From assembly GCA_964482535.1 (NCBI GenBank), contig CAYZXU010000060.1, positions 1 through 14,463 on the forward strand: 14,463 nucleotides of DNA. The letters run 5' to 3'. This document shows positions 6,384 to 14,122 of this stretch, in pieces. The DNA is from CAYZXU01 sp964482535. Its GTDB lineage: Bacteria > Desulfobacterota > Desulfobacteria > Desulfobacterales > BuS5. The notes under the pieces are model-generated. The model was not told the origin of the DNA, ran no database searches, and saw nothing but the letters and a program-made list of their open reading frames with translations. Numbering within the stretch: position 1 is the stretch's first letter; each line of letters starts with the position of its first letter. The translations under genes were made by a program, and so were the position numbers.

Positions 6384-7559
6384 TTAGCGTGCAAAAGCTT
6401 TTAAAGCTTTAATAGTATAGTCAGATTGTGGCTGATTAAGGTCTTTTTGGTATCCCGGGCAGCACCAGAAGGTTGCGTGTTTTGTCTGGTAATCGATGAC
6501 TTCAAAACAGTTATTATAAAAATAATCTCCATTTATTACCATTCTTTCTGAAATGCTCTTCCATAAACGGCCCTGCCTGTCATAAACATCTTGATATAAA
6601 ATGTTCCAGGTCATTGGATTGACATACCATCTTCTCTTTGAGTAAACATAGTTTGGGTCTTTGGAAGTAGACTCAATTACATAAACAGGCACTTTTTCAT
6701 AGTTTCCACCCTGGCAGAAAACACCCTGCATGTTAGGCAGTTTGCCCTCTTCGGCATGCATCACATGTAAAATCTCCTGTTTCCCCACCATTTTATAAGT
6801 GTTCCGTTCTATCTTGCCGGAGTACTGGTGGTAGTCATCCCAGGTTGTGTCACTGCCGCCAAAGGTGTCGCCTCTCTGGGCAGTTGACATCCTTCTTATC
6901 CTCCTCATGGCAGGTAAATATATCCACATATCGTCTTCCCTGCCTGAGGCTTTGTATCTGATTGTTAAAACCCCTAATCCTTTTACTACATTGGGAAAAT
7001 GCTGCATGGTCATATCTTTGAATTCGATTCCCTCTTTATTAGGAATTTCCGGAAGCGGGGGGAGCTTAACTCTGCCAATATATTTCAGTTTGCTTGTATG
7101 GCTTTTGTTTGTTCTTACATGGCCTTTATTATCAACAATATATCCTGTAAACATCGGATAGTAACGGTCATCTCCAGTATAAGTTTCATGGAAGTTCCAA
7201 ACTATCTCCTGGGCGGTTTTCGGATTTGGAAAAGGGCATCCTGCCATATAATTCAAGAGCCCTCCATCAGGTCCAACCTTGCATTGCCCCTCATATTTTT
7301 TCGTTGCATCTAAATACTCTTTGATGGGAACAAAGTCGGAAACAGTCGGCACAACATTAAAGGATAACCCCCACTCCTTGACTCTTGTGTAAAGAGTAGG
7401 GGGCAGCAGGTGCTTTACTTCTTCAACATTTTCCTTGTTTACTACCATTAATACTTTTGGTTCTTTCGCATAAACAGGCGAAGAATAAATAAATTGGCTA
7501 AAAAAACAACATAATGCTAAAAGCGCTGTTCCGATTACTGATATTTTAAATTTCATCAT
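6384..7559 (-). CDS. DUF1329 exported LolA-like protein
   Basis: Protein of 391 residues with a signal peptide: basic start MMKFK, a hydrophobic core to about residue 25, and a likely cleavage after VYA (residue 31). The mature part fits DUF1329, a family predicted to share the lipid-carrying half-barrel fold of LolA/LolB. Recognisable blocks are NPKTAQEIVWNF, WIYLPAMRRIRRMSTAQ followed by RGDTFGGSDTTWDDYHQYSG, and the RRWYVNPMTWNILYQDVYD block near the C-terminus. It has no lipobox, so it should be periplasmic, although some relatives are linked to the outer membrane. The upstream GGGGGAT supports a start at ATG 7559 or the adjacent ATG at 7556. It is the last gene of the RND-DUF1302-DUF1329 operon, 90 bp after DUF1302. 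Its cargo is unknown; shuttling a hydrophobic molecule across the periplasm is an inference. Confidence 0.88.
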   Translation of the reverse strand: MMKFKISVIGTALLALCCFFSQFIYSSPVYAKEPKVLMVVNKENVEEVKHLLPPTLYTRVKEWGLSFNVVPTVSDFVPIKEYLDATKKYEGQCKVGPDGGLLNYMAGCPFPNPKTAQEIVWNFHETYTGDDRYYPMFTGYIVDNKGHVRTNKSHTSKLKYIGRVKLPPLPEIPNKEGIEFKDMTMQHFPNVVKGLGVLTIRYKASGREDDMWIYLPAMRRIRRMSTAQRGDTFGGSDTTWDDYHQYSGKIERNTYKMVGKQEILHVMHAEEGKLPNMQGVFCQGGNYEKVPVYVIESTSKDPNYVYSKRRWYVNPMTWNILYQDVYDRQGRLWKSISERMVINGDYFYNNCFEVIDYQTKHATFWCCPGYQKDLNQPQSDYTIKALKAFAR

Positions 7560-7649
7560 GTGCTATCCCCCATTCAATCTTTTGCTCATATGTTTACATA
7601 AAATTTTGTATGATTAAGATGTTTTTTTTATACAGCAGTATGCAAACAC

Positions 7650-9296
7650 CTACCATGCAAAGCTCAACCATGCATATATATCATCATTATCGCGCATTCC
7701 TCCAAAATAGGCCTGCTTTTTGTCATTTGATAAAAGAATATTTGCTCCAACCCCAAACCGTATGTAGTCACCATAAACAAATTCCACCTGGGGCTGTGCC
7801 CAGCCTTCTCCGCTGGCATCGTACATCATGAATATCTGCGGCAGTACTGTGTCATTCCTGAAACCTGTATTAATCAACAGAGTGAACAGAGTCTGTACGT
7901 CATCATTGCTCATATCCATGGTTGTCATATCATCATCAAAATCTAATATGTATTTTTGAAATATTTGTCCGCTGATAAAAAATGATCGCGCGCGGTTGAG
8001 AAAAGGGAACATTGTCGGTCTGTCAAAACCGAGCATATAAGCATAGGTGTCTTTATAATAATTTTTAATGGTTTGAGGCGGGGCCATGCCCATAAATGAA
8101 AGGAGTGCATTTTCCGGAAAGGGATTTCTTGGCAGAAAAGGTTCATCCTTTGTATAAACGCATTCACCCCTGAACACTGCTTTGGTTATACTCTCATACA
8201 CATTAAAGGTGGCTCCAATTTTGTTTACCCATTTGTACTGAAACATTTCATCCTGAAAGTCATACAGATTGCCTCCCCCAACTCCTGTGAGAAATTTAAT
8301 GAACCAGTCTTCCTCAAATACAGGGCTGTCATTACGGCAGTAAAAATCAAATATGGAAACATCAAATCCTCCATACCTTGCACTGATTTTCATGCCAAGT
8401 TCGCTGTTTTTAATGGAATTATCAGGGACTGAATCTTCCATTGACTCCATGAAAAACTGCAATGTTCCTGTTTGAGGGTTTGTAGCTCCTGAAATAACTC
8501 CTGGAAACATAACGTCCATTCCAGGAGCGAGTCCCATATCTATCCCTTGATGAAAATACTGGTTGAAAAAGCCCGTGGACCAGTTTGAACCTGTGGGAGC
8601 AAGTTTATTAGGCTGGAATCCTGTATTAAATGCTCCTGGAAGCCACACAAACTCGAAGGTATATTCATGTCCCGTGGGAATGCCATACATAATATCTACG
8701 CCCCACAGGGGGATGCGAATATCTTCCCAGCTTGGGAAAAAATAATGCCAGGAGTAATCAAGCGGGTTGATAATATCAGCCATGCGGAATCCGTCGGATT
8801 CCCCCCAGACAATCTGCTGTTTTCCGATGCGAAAAACCCAGTTTCCAGGAGTAAGATTAACGTAAAACTCTCTTAACTCATGATCTCTTTCATAACCATC
8901 AATTTCTTTGCTGGACCCAGCATCAATCATGTTTTGCTCAAAGTCTCTGTTGATTTCCAAAGCAGCATCGTAAAAACCGCGCCATATTCCAAAGACATCC
9001 AGATTTTTTGTCATGCTCCAGTTGACTTCAACCTGTAGAGTGTTTCGGCAAAGATAATAATCACCGGATTCAAAACCTTGCGCCTCGGTGGTTGTAACTC
9101 CGTCGCTGGTTGATACCAGAACGTCCTTTCCATGTAGTTGCTTCTGTCCATCACTAAGCCTCACAGCCGAGTCGTTTCGAATAAAGCCGGTAATATCTAA
9201 ATTTCCATTCAGTGCTTCAAAACAAAAGGCGTTTTGAATAAATAAAAGAAAAATCATAACAAACGGTATAAGAAACAGCCTTGAATTTTTATACAT
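7650..9296 (-). CDS. DUF1302 family putative outer-membrane beta-barrel protein
   Basis: Predicted product of 548 residues. ATG at 9296 was chosen over the longer frame (to 9401) because AAAGGAGGGG precedes it at good spacing and because it opens directly with a signal peptide (KNSRLFLIPFVMIFLLFIQ, cleavage about residue 25). The mature sequence has alternating aromatic and polar strands, the DUF1302 core NWVFRIGKQQIVWGESDG followed by FRMADIINPLD (about residues 155-185), and ends in an aromatic residue (AWLSFAW), as beta-barrels folded by the Bam complex usually do. Members are often found beside DUF1329 and MMPL-type RND genes, including in some aromatic or steroid catabolic gene clusters, so it is a plausible outer-membrane partner. 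It lies 85 bp after the RND gene. A porin, an anchoring barrel or a receptor are all possible roles. Confidence 0.88.
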   Translation of the reverse strand: MYKNSRLFLIPFVMIFLLFIQNAFCFEALNGNLDITGFIRNDSAVRLSDGQKQLHGKDVLVSTSDGVTTTEAQGFESGDYYLCRNTLQVEVNWSMTKNLDVFGIWRGFYDAALEINRDFEQNMIDAGSSKEIDGYERDHELREFYVNLTPGNWVFRIGKQQIVWGESDGFRMADIINPLDYSWHYFFPSWEDIRIPLWGVDIMYGIPTGHEYTFEFVWLPGAFNTGFQPNKLAPTGSNWSTGFFNQYFHQGIDMGLAPGMDVMFPGVISGATNPQTGTLQFFMESMEDSVPDNSIKNSELGMKISARYGGFDVSIFDFYCRNDSPVFEEDWFIKFLTGVGGGNLYDFQDEMFQYKWVNKIGATFNVYESITKAVFRGECVYTKDEPFLPRNPFPENALLSFMGMAPPQTIKNYYKDTYAYMLGFDRPTMFPFLNRARSFFISGQIFQKYILDFDDDMTTMDMSNDDVQTLFTLLINTGFRNDTVLPQIFMMYDASGEGWAQPQVEFVYGDYIRFGVGANILLSNDKKQAYFGGMRDNDDIYAWLSFAW

Positions 9297-9381
9297 CTTC
9301 CCCTCCTTTATTATTTTTACGCATTTTAACAACCATGAGTTTATAAAAAAAACCAGCTTCCTGTCTTCACCTCCTTTTTTT

Positions 9382-11736
9382 TTACCCTGATACCATGGCA
9401 ATATTAGATTTTTTTTTGAAACGGGTTTGTCCTGTGATAAATTTTGGCTTTACTATCAGTACAAGAGCAGGCAGTAGAACAAGTGTTCCAATAAGATGAA
9501 AAAAGGTTACCATAGTTAAAAGCAGACCCATGTCTGCCTGAAATTTAAGACTGGAAAATGCCCAGAATACAACCCCAAGGGCAACAGTTAAGGCAGTAAA
9601 GGTAATAGCTTTTCCTGTGGTGACTATGGTGATGAAAAAAGCAGCCTGCAAGTCTTTTGTTTCATTATATTCTTCACGCATTCTGCTTAAAAAATAGATT
9701 CCGTAATCAACGCCGATTCCTACGGCAATGGTTGCCACAGGCAGGGTATTGATGCCCAGCCCTATATTTTTTAAACCCATATATGCAAATACCAGATAGT
9801 TTGCCACTGCGAGAGGAATTGCCAGCAGCAGCCCTGCAACAATAGAACGGTAAGCGATACTGCAAAGTATTATGGAAACAGCAAAAGTCATAACCAGCAA
9901 CTGCAGCTGGGCCTTAAAGATTTCATCATTGGCTGCCGCAAGAGTCCCAACGACTCCTGCAGCCATAGAGAATTTTGCCCCACTTACAGGATTTGCATCA
10001 ATAAAAGCCTTGCTGGTCTCCATTGCTTCCCTGAGGGTGTCTCCCTTATGGTCTTTGAAGTATGTTGTTATACTGGTTGATCTGTTATCATAGGTGCAGT
10101 ATGCATTCAGATCACCAGGATCGGTTCCGCTCATATACATATAAAAAACTTCACCTATTTCTCTTTCAGATGGAGGTAAGATATTCCATTTTGGATGTCC
10201 TTCATGAAGATTTATATTTGTCTTTTTAATCAAATCTACAATGGATAAGGAACCGCCGACAGTTTTTAGCTTTCCAATATGTCTCTGGAAAGATTCCATG
10301 GCATGAAGAAATTCATACTCATATAAGGCATCCTCTTTTTCGCCTTCCAGTACAATGAGCATGGGATTTAGCCCCTGGGATGTCTTGTTTATTGATTGGG
10401 CATCAATATTATAAGAAGAATCAGGCCATAGAATAGAGCTGCCCGGATTGGCATCCCCCACCTTTAACTGTTTGGCATATATGAAACCGAATGTTGTAAA
10501 AATAACAGCCAAAGATACAACCACCCATTTTTTATTTCCACTATTTATCATAGCTGTTTTTTTGAGCAGCCTGTAAAATACTCCTTCCTCGTTTTCTTTC
10601 TCGGTTTTGGCAAATGCAGGAAAAAATATTAGAATTAAGGGGTTCATAAGCAAAACTGTAAAGATAGTGGTTAATGCCCAGAATGAACTGATAACACCGA
10701 GTTTCTGCAGCATTGGGATAGGTATCAGGGCAAGAACCGCTATTCCTGCAGCATCTGTTAATATCCCTGTCAAACCAGGCAGAAACAGGGCTTTTATTGT
10801 GTTGTGGGCAGCCATGGTAACATTTTTGTCAATCTGATACTCTTCAATGAATCTTTCATTAAACTGTACTGAATGGCTCACTGTTCTCGCTGTTATTAAA
10901 AGTGGAATAACCAGAACCAGAGGATCAAGATTATAGCCGAGCAGGCCAACAAGCCCAAGACCCCATATCGCACTCAACAAGGCGGACATTAAGGGCAAAA
11001 TTACCATTTGAAGATTTCTGGTATAGAAATATAGTAAAATCACAACAGCTGCAAATGTGATGCAAAATATGAATTTTGTCTGCCCGATAAAACTGTAAAT
11101 ATAACCGCGGATCATGGTTCCGCCTGCAATGGCAACGTCAGTATTATCATCCTTGACTGAATTGCAGATTTCTTTTATTTTTTTAAATATATCATAATAA
11201 TCCAAAGGCCTGTCTTCATAAAATTGTACGGAAATCAGCGCTGATTTTGAATCCAGAGATACCAGAGAACCGTAAATCATATCATTGGTATAGACAGCCT
11301 TCTTTAAATACTCTAACTTTTCCTTTGTTTTTGGGATGACTGGCCCTATTAAAGGTTTAATTTCAAGCCCCCAGTCTGTTGCCTTGAAATCTTTAATTTT
11401 GCTTTGAGTAATCGATATGACTTTATATCTGTCTGCTCCTGGAACAAGTATAACCTTATCGGAAATCTGTTTTATTTTTTCCAAGGTTACAGGATTGAAA
11501 ATATCACCATCTTTTACAGACAGCTTAATAAAAATTATATTTGCACCTCCGAAAAGTTCTCTAAATTTATTGTGAAGTTTTACATAGGGATGTTGTTGTG
11601 GAAGCAGATCGTCAAGTCGGGTGTTAATTTTTACTCTGGAGATGCTGTAGGCAAAAAAAAGAGTCATCAGAATCAGACCGATAAGAATAGGAATACGTAT
11701 TTTAATAATAAACCCAGCAATTTTTTCATTATACAC
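9382..11736 (-). CDS. MMPL/RND-superfamily inner-membrane transporter
   Basis: Protein of 784 residues with the duplicated RND layout. TM1 is at about 10-31, a first periplasmic domain follows to about 220, five spans lie at about 222-375, TM7 is at about 402-420, a second periplasmic domain runs to about 607, and five spans lie at about 611-763. The second half keeps the MMPL-type proton-relay signature GIGVDYG (Asp677, Tyr678). The matching helix of the first half reads LLITARTVSHSVQF with no Asp-Tyr pair, so proton coupling probably uses one site. The start is GTG 11736, with AGGAG at 11749-11745, 8 nt upstream. There is no adaptor (MFP) or TolC-type gene. Instead DUF1302 and DUF1329 follow, pointing to export or envelope movement of a hydrophobic compound rather than drug efflux. 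I could not identify its promoter. Confidence 0.92.
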   Translation of the reverse strand: MYNEKIAGFIIKIRIPILIGLILMTLFFAYSISRVKINTRLDDLLPQQHPYVKLHNKFRELFGGANIIFIKLSVKDGDIFNPVTLEKIKQISDKVILVPGADRYKVISITQSKIKDFKATDWGLEIKPLIGPVIPKTKEKLEYLKKAVYTNDMIYGSLVSLDSKSALISVQFYEDRPLDYYDIFKKIKEICNSVKDDNTDVAIAGGTMIRGYIYSFIGQTKFIFCITFAAVVILLYFYTRNLQMVILPLMSALLSAIWGLGLVGLLGYNLDPLVLVIPLLITARTVSHSVQFNERFIEEYQIDKNVTMAAHNTIKALFLPGLTGILTDAAGIAVLALIPIPMLQKLGVISSFWALTTIFTVLLMNPLILIFFPAFAKTEKENEEGVFYRLLKKTAMINSGNKKWVVVSLAVIFTTFGFIYAKQLKVGDANPGSSILWPDSSYNIDAQSINKTSQGLNPMLIVLEGEKEDALYEYEFLHAMESFQRHIGKLKTVGGSLSIVDLIKKTNINLHEGHPKWNILPPSEREIGEVFYMYMSGTDPGDLNAYCTYDNRSTSITTYFKDHKGDTLREAMETSKAFIDANPVSGAKFSMAAGVVGTLAAANDEIFKAQLQLLVMTFAVSIILCSIAYRSIVAGLLLAIPLAVANYLVFAYMGLKNIGLGINTLPVATIAVGIGVDYGIYFLSRMREEYNETKDLQAAFFITIVTTGKAITFTALTVALGVVFWAFSSLKFQADMGLLLTMVTFFHLIGTLVLLPALVLIVKPKFITGQTRFKKKSNIAMVSG

Positions 11737-12122
11737 AGCAGATTCTCCTATTTTTTTATATAAGACTTTTGCAAGAGCTCCTTTACTAAATTTCGGTAAA
11801 ATACAAAGAGTGTATTCAAGGAAGTTCTAAAGTTTCGCCTTCTTTAATCTGAACAAAAAATTCTATTTTTCGTTCGGACAATAGTTGCTAAAAAACACAA
11901 AAAAACAAATTGGAAAATACTGAAGCTGAATTTTCAGATTTAAGACTTTCAAGTGGAGGAACAGGATATTTAAAACATTTTTTACTTATAAGAAAATAAA
12001 ATTCATTTTGTTAATAAATATAATTTTATAAACTTGGTTTTGTCAAGGAAAAAAATACATAGTTAGAATTTCCTGAACAATTTAGAAGATTTCTGAAGCA
12101 TGCCGGTTTTTTCATTGTTTAA
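11737..12122. other. AT-rich intergenic stretch upstream of the RND operon
   Basis: This stretch is very A/T-rich with frequent stops in all frames, and I see no convincing gene. It holds the RND ribosome-binding site at the left edge and presumably the operon promoter, but no good -35/-10 pair was found on the minus strand. Only small palindromes occur (for example TATAATTTTATA near 12020). Confidence 0.5.
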
Positions 12123-12341
12123 ATTGGCGTACTGGGTTTTCACACTACCCTGACACATAGGGGGTCTGGTGCGCTGCTGTCATTTTCAATTGGCTGCGGC
12201 GCTTGTTCGGAAGGCTCACACTCTGATGAAGCGAGATGCGTGAGCATGATTTGTAAAAGGCTTATGGCTGACCTCTGGAAGTTCGGGTTTATTTTTCTTC
12301 CCGTTACTTACCGGAGCCGGACCGAGTGTGTCGGATGGTAG
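12123..12341 (+). other. Unassigned 72-codon open frame, possible relic
   Basis: A frame free of stops from 12123 to TAG at 12339-12341. The predicted residues are unusually Cys- and Ser-rich (SIGCGACSEGSHSDEARC). The first ATGs are internal (12246, 12264) and have no ribosome-binding site. Base composition is clearly richer in G+C than the 380 bp to its left. I do not recognise it. It may be the tail of a displaced gene or non-coding sequence of a mobile element. Confidence 0.25.
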
Positions 12342-12394
12342 AAAGCGTAGAAATGGGTTTCTACGCTCAGAGACTTTTCTATACTTTCTACATC
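12334..12394. repeat. Nested inverted repeat upstream of the Fic repeat array
   Basis: The inner stem is GCGTAGAAA (12345-12353), loop TGGG, TTTCTACGC (12358-12366): 9 bp, perfect. The outer arms are GATGGTAGAAAG (12334-12345) and CTTTCTACATC (12384-12394), pairing with one bulged G and sharing G12345 with the inner stem. The heptamer GTAGAAA or its complement occurs four times. It ends 11 bp before the direct-repeat array, so the two may be parts of one element end. Confidence 0.6.
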
Positions 12395-12405
12395 GGCGGC
12401 TTTTG

Positions 12406-12602
12406 TAATGATTTTACCAGCTATTTGCCAATTTATAATCGTTTTACCAGTCGGATAACTGTTTTGCCAGCCAAAGACCGGTTTTTATGTGTATCACCAT
12501 GAGTATGTAATTATTTTACCAGCCATAAGGCATTTTCTAATTGTTTTATTGACAAATAGCTATTTTCTAATTATATTACCAGCAGAATAACAATTTTGCG
12601 AG
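12406..12602 (+). repeat. Array of eight helically phased 15-bp direct repeats
   Basis: Consensus TAATNNTTTTACCAG. Units start at 12406, 12436, 12456, 12486 (weak), 12508, 12538 (3' half degenerate), 12568 and 12588 (degenerate). Start-to-start steps are 30, 20, 30, 22, 30, 30 and 20 bp, so every unit is near the same face of the helix. All have the same orientation, toward the Fic gene, and the last one runs into the Fic ribosome-binding site. A perfect 12-bp palindrome AAATAGCTATTT (12554-12565) lies between units 6 and 7. Such arrays are typical of iterated protein-binding sites: transposase sites at element ends (IS21- or Tn7-like), iterons, or operators. Confidence 0.75.
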
Positions 12603-12610
12603 GATGCCCT

Positions 12611-14122
12611 ATGGAAATAAACGTTCTGGAATCTCGTCCTGCTGGCTATGCCTATGTGCTTGAAAATTTCGAGTTGACAGGGATGCCCCATTGGCATACC
12701 TCGTTTGTGTCGTCTTCAGGAACTCATAAATCGAAAGTTCAGGATGGAGCTATTGAAGACATATACCCGACAAGATACTGGCCCGGAGAAAAAGTCGGCG
12801 ACCATCTTGAGTTTGCGCTTAAATATGACGGGGTCAACCTGGGATTGCTGGCTTGCATCTTCGAGCACGTTCCTCAGGAAGAGCTTACAGAGTTTATCAA
12901 ATCCAAGCCAACCGGAAAGTACGCTCGAAGGATCTGGTTTTTCTATGAGTTCCTGACCGGTAAACAGCTTCCCATCAATGACATTACTTCTGGTAATTAT
13001 GTCGATGCACTGGAGGCAAAGGAATATTACACAGTCCAGAACGGGGATAAATCCCCGCGCCACCGCATCGTCAACAACCTCCTTGGTCCCCAAACCTTCT
13101 GTCCGGTCATCAGGCGAACAGAGAAGCTTTCCAAACTGGATTACGCCTATCTGCGCAAACGATGTGAGGAAATTGTCACCGCATATCCACCGGAACTTCT
13201 TCGCCGGGCACTGAGCTACCTCTATAACAAAGAGACAAAGTCGTCTTTTGAAATTGAGCACATAAAGCCCAATGCCTCCCGGACTGAAAAATTTATTACA
13301 TCCTTGGAGCTTGCCGAAAAAGAGGACTTCTGTGAGAAGGAATGGCTGATAGAGCTTCAGAACCGTATTGTTGACCCACGATTCAAAGACAGAGATTATC
13401 GGGGCAACCAGAATTACGTCGGACAAACGGTTGCCTACCAGAAGGAGATTATACATTTTATCTGTCCAAAACCTGACGACCTACCCAGCCTGATGGCGGG
13501 TCTGATTGAATCCCATAAACGGATGAAAGCTGGAAATGTTTCTCCGGTCATCCATGCAGCGGCGATTGCCTACGGTTTTGTATTCCTGCACCCGTTTGAA
13601 GATGGAAATGGTCGAATTCATCGGTTTTTGATACACAACATCCTTTCGATAGAGGAAATGGTTCCGCGTGGGCTCATGTTTCCGGTTTCGGCAGTCATGC
13701 TCAAGAATCCAGCGGATTACGATGCATCGTTGGAGGCTTTCTCGCGGCCTTTACTTCAACTCATCGATTATCAGCTGGATGAAATGGGGCAAATGACCGT
13801 CGAGAACGATACTGCGTGCTGGTATCAGTATATGAATATGACAGCTCAGGCAGAGGCTTTGCACGAGTTTGTAACCAAAACCATCGAAGAAGAACTTGTG
13901 GAAGAGCTCAGTTTTCTGGCCAACTATGACAATACAAAGAAGGCGATACAGGACATCATCGACATGCCTGACCGCCTGATTGATTTGTTCATCCAGCTGT
14001 GCATCCAGAACAACGGAAGTCTTTCAGCCAGAAAAAGATCTGCTCACTTTGATTTCCTGGCCGACGAAGAACTTGCGGCCATGAAGCAGGCAGTTAAAGA
14101 TGGCTACAACCGACCTGACTGA
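12611..14122 (+). CDS. Fic-domain protein (putative AMPylator)
   Basis: Predicted 503-residue protein. ATG 12611 was chosen over the in-frame TTG 12596 because AGGA (12601-12604) sits 6 nt before it. The Fic core motif is complete: HPFEDGNGRIHR at residues 327-338, matching HxFx(D/E)GNGRxxR. That predicts transfer of AMP (or another nucleotide monophosphate) to a hydroxyl on a target protein. Upstream, residues 212-217 read SFEIEH, close to the inhibitory (S/T)xxxE(G/N) motif with the last position changed to His. If this is the inhibitory helix, it would make the protein self-inhibited through Glu216. The N-terminal roughly 200 residues and the C-terminal roughly 130 are not recognised; the latter contains no clear helix-turn-helix. 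Long Fic proteins of this kind often occur in accessory regions and near restriction genes. G+C content is higher than in the housekeeping genes to the left, consistent with transfer. Confidence 0.9.
   Translation: MEINVLESRPAGYAYVLENFELTGMPHWHTSFVSSSGTHKSKVQDGAIEDIYPTRYWPGEKVGDHLEFALKYDGVNLGLLACIFEHVPQEELTEFIKSKPTGKYARRIWFFYEFLTGKQLPINDITSGNYVDALEAKEYYTVQNGDKSPRHRIVNNLLGPQTFCPVIRRTEKLSKLDYAYLRKRCEEIVTAYPPELLRRALSYLYNKETKSSFEIEHIKPNASRTEKFITSLELAEKEDFCEKEWLIELQNRIVDPRFKDRDYRGNQNYVGQTVAYQKEIIHFICPKPDDLPSLMAGLIESHKRMKAGNVSPVIHAAAIAYGFVFLHPFEDGNGRIHRFLIHNILSIEEMVPRGLMFPVSAVMLKNPADYDASLEAFSRPLLQLIDYQLDEMGQMTVENDTACWYQYMNMTAQAEALHEFVTKTIEEELVEELSFLANYDNTKKAIQDIIDMPDRLIDLFIQLCIQNNGSLSARKRSAHFDFLADEELAAMKQAVKDGYNRPD

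Noticed and set aside
9297..9401. N-terminal extension of DUF1302 overlapping the RND gene
   Set aside because: The extension is low-complexity and basic, and ATG 9296 has a strong ribosome-binding site and begins a signal peptide.
12406..12602. CRISPR array
   Set aside because: Repeats are 15 bp, imperfect and 5-15 nt apart, with no spacers of 30-40 nt and no cas genes.
12716..13456. 246-residue minus-strand frame inside fic
   Set aside because: It is antisense to the conserved Fic coding sequence and has no recognisable protein features; treated as a shadow frame.
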